Shown here: positions 1-7,435 of the stretch, in pieces
Layout of the letters: every line of letters begins with the position of its first letter
Position numbering within the stretch: the first letter of the stretch is position 1
Origin: Candidatus Zipacnadia bacterium
GTDB taxonomy: Bacteria > Armatimonadota > Zipacnadia > Zipacnadales > Zipacnadaceae
NCBI GenBank assembly: GCA_029821455.1
Contig: JALGTI010000018.1
Coordinates: 1 to 17,810, forward strand
Direction of reading: 5' to 3'
DNA: 17,810 nt
Program-made: the position numbers and the translations under genes
Notes under the pieces: generated by a model
The model's database searches: none
What the model saw: only the letters and a program-made list of their open reading frames with translations
Told to the model about the DNA's origin: nothing

Positions 1-789
1 GGCGCTGACTGGTTCGCGAGTATCGGCACCGAAGATAGCAAGGGCACCAAAGTATTCTCGGTAGTAGGCAAAGTCAAGAACACCGGCCTCGTCGAAGTGC
101 CTATGGGAATTACTCTGCGCGAGGTCATCTACGACGTCTGTGGCGGCGTGCTTAACGACCGCGAGTTCAAGGCGGTGCAAACCGGCGGGCCCTCCGGAGG
201 TTGTATTCCGGCTGAGTTGCTCGACTTGCCGATTGACTATGAACATCTCACCGAGGCCGGCTCTATGATGGGTTCCGGCGGAATGATCGTAATGGACGAG
301 CGTACCTGCATGGTGGACATCGCGCGCTACTTCACTGACTTCCTGGTGCAGGAATCTTGTGGCAAGTGTGTGCCGTGCCGCGAGGGCCTCCAACACTTGC
401 TGCGCATTCTTACCAACATCTGCGAGGGAAACGGCGAAGAGGGGGACATTGAACTGATTGAGGACTTGGCGGAGGTCATTACCGATGCCTCGCTGTGTGC
501 TTTGGGGGGCACGGCGGCCAATCCGGTCATGAGCACGCTGCGCTACTTCCGCGATGAGTATGAGGAGCACATTCGGGATAAACGCTGCCGGGCTGGCGTC
601 TGCCACGCGCTGACTACTTTTGTAATTGATGAGGAGATCTGCACTGGTTGCCATGCTTGTTCCAAGGCGTGTCCAACGGGAGCGATTGTTGGGGAGCCTA
701 AGGAGAAGCACAGCATTGTGAACGATCAGTGCATCCGCTGCGGCATGTGCCGCGAGGCGTGCCGCTTTGACGCGATCATAGTGAAGTGA
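1..789 (+). CDS. NuoF/HydB-like NAD(P)H-binding flavoprotein subunit, 3' part (5' truncated)
   Basis: The frame is open from base 1, so this is the C-terminal 262 residues of a longer protein; the internal ATG at base 97 is not the start. The first residues (ADWFASIGTEDSKGTKVF) resemble the end of the NuoF FMN/NADH domain. A SLBB-type segment follows, then a helical domain whose SCGKCVPCR motif (358-378) and later Cys codon (496-498) supply the four ligands of a NuoF N3-type [4Fe-4S] cluster. The C-terminus adds a bacterial ferredoxin domain with two CxxCxxCxxxC motifs (about 640-750). That tail is absent from plain complex I NuoF but usual in HydB/HndC subunits of NAD(P)-linked hydrogenases and related complexes. 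It lies 15 bp before the HoxU-like gene, so the two probably form one complex; a NuoE-like thioredoxin-fold subunit would be expected upstream. The exact complex (bifurcating hydrogenase, formate dehydrogenase or NADH:ferredoxin module) cannot be told from this piece. Confidence 0.9.
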   Translation, partial: GADWFASIGTEDSKGTKVFSVVGKVKNTGLVEVPMGITLREVIYDVCGGVLNDREFKAVQTGGPSGGCIPAELLDLPIDYEHLTEAGSMMGSGGMIVMDERTCMVDIARYFTDFLVQESCGKCVPCREGLQHLLRILTNICEGNGEEGDIELIEDLAEVITDASLCALGGTAANPVMSTLRYFRDEYEEHIRDKRCRAGVCHALTTFVIDEEICTGCHACSKACPTGAIVGEPKEKHSIVNDQCIRCGMCREACRFDAIIVK

Positions 790-804
790 CAATGAGGTTA
801 TCAG

Positions 805-1614
805 ATGGTTGAGTTCACACTCAATGGGCGACGTGTAGAGGCTGAACGCGATGCGATTCTGATGGATGTAGCTCGCGAACACGGGGTGGAAATCCCCGGC
901 CTCTGTTATCGTCCGGGAACAGAGGCATACGCCTCGTGCCGGCTGTGCCTTGTCGAGGTCACTCAGCGTGGTCGTACGCGCATCGTGACGGCGTGCACCT
1001 ATCCAATTCGAGATGACGTGGTGGTGGAGACGGAGACTGAACACGTGCGGCGGCTACGCAAGATGGTCCTTGAGTTATTACTGGCTCAAGCGCCAGGCTC
1101 TGAGGAGATCCGCAAACTGGCCGCCGAGTACGGAATCGAGAAGCCGCGCCTGCCCGTGCTTGGCGACAACGAGAATGAAAAGTGCATACTGTGTGGCTTG
1201 TGTGAGCGCGTTTGTGCCCAGCATATTGGAGCGGCCGGCATCAGCTTTGCCTTTCGCGGGGCCGAGCGGCGTATAACCGCTCCGTATGATGAGCCACTCG
1301 AAGAGTGCATCGGCTGCGGAGCCTGCGCCTTTGTCTGCCCGACGGGAGCGGCATTGGAGAGACTGGTGGCGGGAATGGTGGAGATACAACCGTGGGAGGC
1401 GCGTGTGCCAATTGCCACTTGCCGCTTGTGCGGCGCACCAGTGGGCCCGCGGCCAGCGCTGGAGCAGGCTGCCGCAAAGCTTGAAGTGGATGTTGACGAA
1501 TTGCTAGTCTGCCCTGCGTGTCGACGGAAAGACCATGTGCAGGAACTCTCCCGCATAGCCGGCTCGCCTATGGTTGGAATTGCAGGGATACCCGGCAGGC
1601 GCGGTGGTCGCTGA
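805..1614 (+). CDS. HoxU/NuoG-N-like iron-sulfur electron-transfer subunit with C-terminal zinc-ribbon-like motif
   Basis: A 269-residue iron-sulfur protein. Residues 1-75 form a plant-type [2Fe-2S] ferredoxin domain with Cys34, Cys45, Cys48 and Cys64. Residues 85-120 are where NuoG and HydA carry a His-Cys [4Fe-4S] ligand set, but here the run LLLAQAPGSEEI has no His or Cys, so that cluster is absent. Two [4Fe-4S] motifs follow (Cys127/130/133/137 and Cys168/171/174/178). The tail has Cys206-X2-Cys209-X26-Cys236-X2-Cys239, resembling a zinc ribbon or rubredoxin-like knuckle. It is too short for a hydrogenase H-cluster domain or a molybdopterin domain, so it is an electron relay and not the catalytic subunit. 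It follows the NuoF-like gene by 15 bp and precedes acsB by 32 bp, which suggests co-transcription with the acetyl-CoA synthase genes. Its direct electron acceptor is unknown. Confidence 0.85.
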   Translation: MVEFTLNGRRVEAERDAILMDVAREHGVEIPGLCYRPGTEAYASCRLCLVEVTQRGRTRIVTACTYPIRDDVVVETETEHVRRLRKMVLELLLAQAPGSEEIRKLAAEYGIEKPRLPVLGDNENEKCILCGLCERVCAQHIGAAGISFAFRGAERRITAPYDEPLEECIGCGACAFVCPTGAALERLVAGMVEIQPWEARVPIATCRLCGAPVGPRPALEQAAAKLEVDVDELLVCPACRRKDHVQELSRIAGSPMVGIAGIPGRRGGR

Positions 1615-1633
1615 CAGATTTGGTGAATCATTC

Positions 1634-1639
1634 AGGAGG
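1634..1639 (+). promoter_or_regulatory. Ribosome binding site of acsB
   Basis: A perfect AGGAGG sits 7 nt before the ATG at 1647. It fixes the acsB start and is among the strongest Shine-Dalgarno sites in the window, which fits the high expression expected for acetyl-CoA synthase. Confidence 0.8.
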
Positions 1640-1646
1640 TTAGAGT

Positions 1647-3842
1647 ATGTCCAAGATTGTTGCGGCTGCAGCCATCAGAGCATCCCACGAAATCGTAGGC
1701 CGGGCTGACGAAGCCCTCCAGCGGGCTCTTGACGAGAAGGGCTCTGACTGCAAGGTGGAATTCCCCGAGACGGCCTTCTATATGCCGATGATATATGCCA
1801 TCTTGGGAGAGGAGGTGCGAACCCTCGGCGATCTCCAGGAGATTATGGAGGACCACACCAAGCCTCTGCTCACCGAGGAGCCCTCTGAAACCAACTGGCT
1901 GCCGTACCTCAGTGGAACGTTGGATGCCGGCATCGCCACACTCTTCGCCGAAGAGATGATTATGGCCATCCGCTACCTGTATGGCGAAGAGCCTCAGCGC
2001 GGCTGGCATGGGTTCATCTCTGACACCGTCCTGCGCACTCTGGGGATTCAACTCGTGGATGGCCGGATGCCGGGCTTTGCGGCTATCATCGGAGCCGCGC
2101 CCACCAACGAGATAGCGGTGCACATCATCCGCGAGCTTCAGAAGCGCAATATTCTCAGCTTTCTTATCGGCAATCACGAGGGCCGCACGATGCGTGACCA
2201 GCTTCTGGAGGAGGGCGTCATCACCGACGATCCCTACGCGGGCTGGGACATCTACATTGTGCCTCTGGGGCCGGACACCGAGTCCATCATCTATGCCGCC
2301 AACTGGGCCATCCGTGGTGCTTTGACCTATGGCGGCCACAAGGGCGGCGACTGGAAGGCCTGCCTGGACTACACACGGGCGCGCATCTTCGCCTTCGGAC
2401 TGGGGCTGGGCACCATTGACGACCTCAAGTTTGCCAGTGGAGCGGGGGCGATTACCATGGGCTTCCCGGTTATTGCCGATACTGACATCCCCGAGATCCT
2501 GCCCACCGGTGTTTGTACATACGAAGAGCTTGTCAGTGAGCCTGACCATTCCAGAATAGTGCCTCGCTGCATTGACGTGCGCGGGGTGAAGGTGACGGTC
2601 ACCGACATTGACGTGCCGGTGCCGGTGGCGGCGGCCTTTGAGGGTGAGACGGTGCGCAAAGAGGATATGCACATCCAGTTCGGCAGCAAATACTCCACCT
2701 GCTTTGAGTACCTGGAGATGGCCGACATGGATGAGTTGGAGGATGGCAAGATAGACGTTATCGGGGCGGATGTTGATACTGTGGAAGTTGGCGGGGCTTT
2801 ACCGTTAGGCATTATTGTGCGCGTAGCCGGCCGCAAGATGCAGAAGGACTTCGAATCGATCCTTGAGCGCCGCCTGCACACTATCCTCAATCATCCTATG
2901 GGCATTTTTCATATGGGCCAGCGCAATCTGGCCTGGATTCGCATCAGCAAAGATGCGTTCGCGGCTGGCTTCAGGCTACAACACTTCGGCACCGTAATCT
3001 ACGCTTTATTGACCAACGAATTCTCTGCCATTCTTGATAAGGTCGAAGTAACTGTAACAACTGAGCAAGCGGACATAGACAGGATTCTGCCCAAGGCAGT
3101 TGAGGCATATAGAGCGCGGGATGAGCGCGTGGCGGGTATGACCGATGAGAGCGTGGACGTCTTCTACTCCTGCACCCTTTGCCAGACATTTGCGCCCAAC
3201 CACGTGTGCACTATCAGTCCAGAGCGCCTGGGGCTATGCGGTGCCTACAACTGGTTGGATGGCAAGGCCGCCTATGAGATCAACCCGACCGGCCCCAATC
3301 AACCCATAGAAAAGGGCAAGTGTCTGGACCCTGTGAAAGGCGAATGGGATAAGGTCAACGAATTCACCTACCAAAATTCCAATCGGACCATTGAGCGAGT
3401 CACACTCTACTCAATAATGGAGGCGCCGATGACGTCCTGTGGCTGCTTTGAGTGTATCCTGGCTGTCTTGCCCGAGGCTAACGGCTTTATGATCGTAAAC
3501 CGAGAGTATCCAGGGATGACCCCATTGGGTATGCGCTTTAGCACCCTGGCCGGCACAGTCGGCGGCGGCCACCAGACCCCTGGCTTCCTGGGTGTGGGGC
3601 GCAGGTATGTGATAAGCCGCAAGTTCATCTCCGGCGACGGCGGACTGCCGCGGATGGTGTGGATGCCTCAGGAACTGAAGGATGACCTACGGGAGGGGCT
3701 GGTCGAGCGGGGCGAGGAGTTGGGAATCCCAGACCTGATAGACAGGATAGCTACTGAGACCGATGCGACTACGATACAAGAGCTGGTAGAGTTCCTGACC
3801 GAAAAAGAACACCCGGCCCTGACAATGCCGCCTCTCTTCTAG
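1647..3842 (+). CDS. acsB: Acetyl-CoA synthase (CODH/ACS complex alpha subunit)
   Basis: AcsB joins CO, the methyl group carried by the corrinoid iron-sulfur protein, and CoA to form acetyl-CoA at the Ni-Ni-[4Fe-4S] A-cluster. The 731-residue protein is almost the length of Moorella AcsB (729), so the N-terminal region that docks onto CODH and carries the CO channel is present; archaeal CdhC and some short AcsB proteins lack it. The A-cluster ligands are complete: Cys509, Cys512, Cys521 and Cys531 bind the cubane, and the Cys598-Gly599-Cys600 motif binds the two nickels. These match Moorella 506/509/518/528 and 595-597 with a uniform offset of three. Approximate layout: CODH-binding domain 1-315, middle domain 316-500, A-cluster domain 501-731. 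No acsA/cooS lies in the window, so the CO-producing partner must be encoded elsewhere. Start ATG is supported by the AGGAGG site. Confidence 0.97.
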   Translation: MSKIVAAAAIRASHEIVGRADEALQRALDEKGSDCKVEFPETAFYMPMIYAILGEEVRTLGDLQEIMEDHTKPLLTEEPSETNWLPYLSGTLDAGIATLFAEEMIMAIRYLYGEEPQRGWHGFISDTVLRTLGIQLVDGRMPGFAAIIGAAPTNEIAVHIIRELQKRNILSFLIGNHEGRTMRDQLLEEGVITDDPYAGWDIYIVPLGPDTESIIYAANWAIRGALTYGGHKGGDWKACLDYTRARIFAFGLGLGTIDDLKFASGAGAITMGFPVIADTDIPEILPTGVCTYEELVSEPDHSRIVPRCIDVRGVKVTVTDIDVPVPVAAAFEGETVRKEDMHIQFGSKYSTCFEYLEMADMDELEDGKIDVIGADVDTVEVGGALPLGIIVRVAGRKMQKDFESILERRLHTILNHPMGIFHMGQRNLAWIRISKDAFAAGFRLQHFGTVIYALLTNEFSAILDKVEVTVTTEQADIDRILPKAVEAYRARDERVAGMTDESVDVFYSCTLCQTFAPNHVCTISPERLGLCGAYNWLDGKAAYEINPTGPNQPIEKGKCLDPVKGEWDKVNEFTYQNSNRTIERVTLYSIMEAPMTSCGCFECILAVLPEANGFMIVNREYPGMTPLGMRFSTLAGTVGGGHQTPGFLGVGRRYVISRKFISGDGGLPRMVWMPQELKDDLREGLVERGEELGIPDLIDRIATETDATTIQELVEFLTEKEHPALTMPPLF

Positions 3843-3954
3843 CCAGTTAAACGCTGATGGCGGCGGCCGCCTACTATGTGGCCGACTGTGGTTGGCCGGC
3901 TGTACCCGCAGCGACCAGCTAGAACTTTCAATGTATTACTTGCGAACTCTACGC
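3843..3954 (+). other. acsB-acsC intergenic region with a short hairpin
   Basis: No gene is seen here. GGCCGAC (3880-3886) and GTTGGCC (3891-3897) can form a 7-bp stem with one G-U pair around a TGTG loop. No T tract follows, so it is not a classical terminator; it could be an mRNA processing or stability element between two highly expressed cistrons. The acsC frame stays open upstream across part of this stretch (an ATG at 3876), but those residues do not resemble the family. Confidence 0.3.
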
Positions 3955-3961
3955 AAGGAGG
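3955..3961 (+). promoter_or_regulatory. Ribosome binding site deciding the GTG start of acsC
   Basis: AAGGAGG lies 7 nt before the GTG at 3969. The upstream in-frame ATG at 3876 has no comparable site, so the longer version of the protein is unlikely. Confidence 0.8.
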
Positions 3962-3968
3962 GTTGGAC

Positions 3969-5303
3969 GTGGCTCTGAGTGCTATTGAAATCTATCAACA
4001 TCTGCCGAAAACCAATTGTGGCGACTGTGGCGTGCCGACTTGTCTGGCCTTTGCTATGAAGTTGGCCCAGAAGCAGGCGTCATTGGATGAGTGTCCCCAC
4101 ATAGGTGAGGAGGCTGCTGCTGCACTTGACAGCGCGGCGGCCCCGCCAATGGCTACCATTACCATTGGAGACAGCTCCAAGGCCCTCAAATTAGGTGGGG
4201 AGACTGTGCTGTTCCGCCACGAGGAGAGATTCCATCACCCTTGTGGGATTGCCATCGAGGTATCCAGCGACCTGCCTGCGGACGAGGTGACTGCGAAGGC
4301 CAAAGAGATCAATGAACTGGAATACGAGCGCGTCGGCGATATGTATGGCGTTGATCTGGTGGCCGTGCGTGACGCCGGCAATGGCTCGTTCGGAGAGGCT
4401 GCCAGGGTGGCTGCCGAGGCCGGTGACCTGCCACTGATTCTGATGAGTGACGACCCATCGGCGATGGGGGCGGCGCTGGAAGCGGTTGGCTCGGGTAAGC
4501 CACTTATCTACGCCGCCACCGCTGGTAACATTCAGGAGATGGCAGCTCTGGCCAAGGAGCACTCCTGCCCTCTGGCTATCCGCGCGGAGGGTCTCGAAGA
4601 GTTGGCGTCGCTCAGCGGACAGGCTCTTGAGGCTGGTGTAGAGGACCTGGTCCTGGATGCCGGTGCGCGTGAGGCCGGACAGGTACTTCAGAACGAAACG
4701 GCCATCCGCCGTGCGGCGCTCAATAAGAAGGTGCGGGAGCTGGGTTTCCCGACCATTGCCTTCCCTGTGGGTGACAGCGTGGTCGAGAAGAGTCTACAGG
4801 CCTGCAACTGTATTGCCAAGTATGCCGGAATCGTAGTGGTTGACTTCACGGACGCTGTAGGCATCCTGCCTATGCTCACGACTCGCTTGAATATCTATAC
4901 CGACCCACAGAGACCGCCGCAGGTGCCCCCGGGCGTGCATGAGATTGGCGAGCCGGGCCCGGATTCGCCGGTGCTGTGCACCACTAACTTCTCCCTGACC
5001 TACTACATCGTTGAGGGAGACGTCAGCGCCAGCAAGGTGCCGGTTTGGGTCGTGGTGGTTGACACGGAGGGCACCTCGGTGCTGACCGCCTGGGCCGCCG
5101 AGGACTTCACCGCCGAGACAATTGCCGCTGCCATCGAGTCCAGTGGCATCGAGGAAAAAGTGAATCACAAGAATATCGTTATTCCGGGGGGCGTAGCCGT
5201 GCTCAGCGGCAAGACGGAAGAAGAATCTGGGTGGAATGTGATTGTGGGACCGCGGGAGTCGTCCGGTATTCCCAGCTTCTTCCGCCAGCAGGGGTTCTCG
5301 TAG
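3969..5303 (+). CDS. acsC: Corrinoid iron-sulfur protein large subunit (CFeSP gamma)
   Basis: The large subunit of the corrinoid iron-sulfur protein carries the [4Fe-4S] cluster and, with AcsD, the cobamide that shuttles the methyl group from AcsE to AcsB. From the GTG start the protein is 444 residues (Moorella 446). Its cluster ligands fall at Cys17, Cys20, Cys25 and Cys42, the same numbering as in Moorella, which strongly supports this start over the ATG 31 codons upstream. The N-terminus (IYQHLPKTNCGDCGVPTC) is diagnostic. A TIM-barrel-like middle region follows, then the C-terminal corrinoid-binding domain (about 320-444) containing the typical stretch TNFSLTYYIVEGDV. A 185-bp gap with hairpins and a dispersed repeat follows before acsV. 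Confidence 0.96.
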   Translation: MALSAIEIYQHLPKTNCGDCGVPTCLAFAMKLAQKQASLDECPHIGEEAAAALDSAAAPPMATITIGDSSKALKLGGETVLFRHEERFHHPCGIAIEVSSDLPADEVTAKAKEINELEYERVGDMYGVDLVAVRDAGNGSFGEAARVAAEAGDLPLILMSDDPSAMGAALEAVGSGKPLIYAATAGNIQEMAALAKEHSCPLAIRAEGLEELASLSGQALEAGVEDLVLDAGAREAGQVLQNETAIRRAALNKKVRELGFPTIAFPVGDSVVEKSLQACNCIAKYAGIVVVDFTDAVGILPMLTTRLNIYTDPQRPPQVPPGVHEIGEPGPDSPVLCTTNFSLTYYIVEGDVSASKVPVWVVVVDTEGTSVLTAWAAEDFTAETIAAAIESSGIEEKVNHKNIVIPGGVAVLSGKTEEESGWNVIVGPRESSGIPSFFRQQGFS

Positions 5304-5314
5304 GACAGGCCTTC

Positions 5315-5330
5315 GCCCGCCGTAGCGGGC
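5315..5330 (+). other. GC-rich hairpin just after acsC
   Basis: GCCCGC (5315-5320) and GCGGGC (5325-5330) form a perfect 6-bp stem with a CGTA loop, 11 nt after the acsC stop. There is no run of T after it, so I do not call it an intrinsic terminator. It may act as a processing or stability signal, or simply be one end of the dispersed repeat that starts here. Confidence 0.4.
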
Positions 5331-5430
5331 TAGGGACTCCGCTGAAGCTATGTCCCTCTCGCGACAGCGGATGGCCTGCGAAGGCAGGCATCCTTGCCTG
5401 TCCACATCATCGCGTAGTGGGCGTCTCGCC
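5325..5430. repeat. Dispersed repeat, copy 1 (between acsC and acsV)
   Basis: This non-coding stretch shares three blocks, in the same order, with 12904-12977: GCGGGCTAGG (5325-5334), CCTTGCCTGTCCA (5392-5404) and GTGGGCGTCTCG (5417-5428). This copy also contains GCCTGC-GAAG-GCAGGC, a 6-bp hairpin at 5384-5399 or close to it. Its spacing between the first two blocks is longer than in copy 2. The shared order suggests a degenerate interspersed element rather than chance. Short reading frames crossing it have no coding character. Confidence 0.55.
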
Positions 5431-5488
5431 GGCCGGAGCCCCGCAGGTCGTACGAATCAATGTCGTTGGTTGATAGGATAGATAACTC

Positions 5489-7399
5489 GTGGCGGATGAT
5501 AGTTCTCAAGCTATTATAACCTTTGAACCTGACGGCAAGGCTATAACCGCCGCCCAGGGCGAGCGCCTGCTGGATGTAGCAACCAGGGCTGACGTTGCCA
5601 TACCCAGTGAATGTGGCGGCCAGGGAACCTGCGGCAGGTGTGAGGTCATACTTCACGATGGTGTGGCCTGGGACGTTCAGGCCGAGGAACAGGTGGCGGC
5701 TGGGCCCGGCACTCCGCTACGTGTTCTGGCCTGCCAGACCACTGTGGTGGGAGACCTCAGAGTTGAGGTTCCGACCGCGCCGCGTCGGCGCGGGCTGGTG
5801 GTGCTGACTGCCGCCCCGTTGCCTGACCGAGTGCAACAGACCTTCCTGGAGGCCGAGCCGCCTGCAGCGTTGGCCAGACGTTGCCGGGTTTCGCTGTCCC
5901 TGCCATCTAAGACGGACTCCTTGCCTGACCTCAGTCGTCTGGCGCGGGCTTTGGAGGCCTCTTGCGCTGGCCCCGCGCGCTTTGACATCTCCCTGCCGGT
6001 TCTGCGAAAACTTCCGGGCTTGCTGCGCGCCAATGATTTCTCTCTCGACGTGACGGTGGCCGACGCCGGGACGCACCATCACATCGCTGAGCTAGGACCG
6101 CCATCGCAGGGCGGCACCGTGGGCGCGGCGGTTGATCTGGGCACAAGTACCGTGGTGGTGTACCTCATTGACCTGCACGAGCAGACTGGCATAGCGATCG
6201 AGGCCAGCCACAACGCCCAGCGTCGGTATGGGGACGATGTCATCAGTCGCATAGCGTGGGCCGAGGAGCATCCCCAGGGGACGGCTACGCTGCAACAGGT
6301 AGCCCTTGATACCATCAATGGACTCATCGAGCGCGCCGCGGCCAGCCAGGGAATGCAGACCAGCGACATCATCGCAGTCACCTGCGCCGGCAACACCACG
6401 ATGATGAACTACTTCCTGGGCATTCCGGCCGGGCCTGTACGCAAGACGCCCCACGTGCCCCCGGCGGGAGCCGCTCCGGTTTACTCGGCGCAGACGATTG
6501 GCGTCGAAGTCGCGCCCTACGCTCCTGTTTACGTTTCACCGGCCATTGCCGGCTTTGTCGGGGGCGACATCAGCGCTGGGATACTTGCCACCGGCATGGC
6601 GATGTCGGAGGAGACGTCGGTGCTGGTGGACCTGGGCACCAATGGTGAGGTTGTGGTCGGCAATCGGGACTGGATGGTGTGTGCCTCCTGCTCGGCGGGG
6701 CCGGCCTTTGAGGGCGTTGGTATCCGTGACGCAACCTTCGCCGTACGTGGTGCTGTACAAGGCTATGACTATGATGCGCAGACCGATACCGCCACCGTCG
6801 CCACCATTGAAGACGCACCGCCGGTGGGTATCTGTGGCAGCGGAATGATAGAAGCGTTGGCCTCGCTGGTTGAGAATGAAGTGATTGATAGGGCCGGTCA
6901 GATTCAGATGGACTTTCCCTCGGATCGGGTGCGTGAAACTGACGAGGAAACCGAGGTCGTGCTCATTCGCCAGGGAGAGGCCGGAGCAGAGCGCGATATC
7001 TGCTTGCGGCAGCCCGACATCGAGAATCTCATCCGTTCCAAGGCCGCCGTATACGCCGGACTCTCTATCCTCCTGAGAAACCTGGGCCTGACCACGGACG
7101 ACGTTCAACATATCTATCTAGCCGGCGGCTTTGGCAACAGCCTGAAGGTCGAGCGCGCGGTGGCCATTGGGATGCTGCCGGACCTACCGCTGGAGCGGAT
7201 CCACTTTGTGGGCAACAGCTCCCTGGCCGGTGCGTCTCTCGCCCTTCTGTCCCGCCGGGCCAGGGACGAGCTGGTGCGCATCGCGGAGGCCACTACCTAC
7301 CAGGAACTGGCCGTAGAGGCGGCATTCGCTGATGAGTTCATAGCCAGTATGTTTCTGCCACATACAGACATAAGTCGCTTTCCGTCCGTAGTTGCCTAG
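5489..7399 (+). CDS. acsV: Corrinoid activation protein AcsV (RACo-type, ASKHA ATPase with [2Fe-2S] domain)
   Basis: RACo-type proteins use ATP hydrolysis to push an electron onto the corrinoid protein when its cobalt has been oxidised to Co(II), returning it to the active Co(I) cycle. The 636 residues have the family layout. Residues 1-95 are a [2Fe-2S] ferredoxin domain with Cys42, Cys48, Cys51 and Cys82. A linker and middle domain follow. From about residue 207 there is a DUF4445/ASKHA ATPase core with phosphate-loop-like motifs GAAVDLGTSTVVVYLI, CAGNTTMMNY and VLVDLGTNGEV, and a late IYLAGGFGNSL. The start is GTG with only a weak upstream AGGATA, unlike its neighbours, so translation may be lower, as suits a catalytic repair enzyme. 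It sits between the genes for its two corrinoid-protein targets, acsC and acsD. Confidence 0.94.
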   Translation: MADDSSQAIITFEPDGKAITAAQGERLLDVATRADVAIPSECGGQGTCGRCEVILHDGVAWDVQAEEQVAAGPGTPLRVLACQTTVVGDLRVEVPTAPRRRGLVVLTAAPLPDRVQQTFLEAEPPAALARRCRVSLSLPSKTDSLPDLSRLARALEASCAGPARFDISLPVLRKLPGLLRANDFSLDVTVADAGTHHHIAELGPPSQGGTVGAAVDLGTSTVVVYLIDLHEQTGIAIEASHNAQRRYGDDVISRIAWAEEHPQGTATLQQVALDTINGLIERAAASQGMQTSDIIAVTCAGNTTMMNYFLGIPAGPVRKTPHVPPAGAAPVYSAQTIGVEVAPYAPVYVSPAIAGFVGGDISAGILATGMAMSEETSVLVDLGTNGEVVVGNRDWMVCASCSAGPAFEGVGIRDATFAVRGAVQGYDYDAQTDTATVATIEDAPPVGICGSGMIEALASLVENEVIDRAGQIQMDFPSDRVRETDEETEVVLIRQGEAGAERDICLRQPDIENLIRSKAAVYAGLSILLRNLGLTTDDVQHIYLAGGFGNSLKVERAVAIGMLPDLPLERIHFVGNSSLAGASLALLSRRARDELVRIAEATTYQELAVEAAFADEFIASMFLPHTDISRFPSVVA

Positions 7400-7435
7400 T
7401 AGACGCTAGGGGACAATTGTCGAAGAAGGAGTGCA

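Noticed and set aside
97..789. ATG at 97 as the start of the NuoF-like gene
   Set aside because: The frame is open back to base 1 and the upstream residues match the NuoF family, so the gene is truncated by the window edge.
805..1614. [FeFe] hydrogenase catalytic subunit
   Set aside because: 269 residues with ferredoxin domains only; the H-cluster domain and its cysteine motifs are absent.
1632..2672. 346-residue open frame on the minus strand
   Set aside because: Lies within acsB, whose metal ligands and length are unambiguous; it is a shadow frame.
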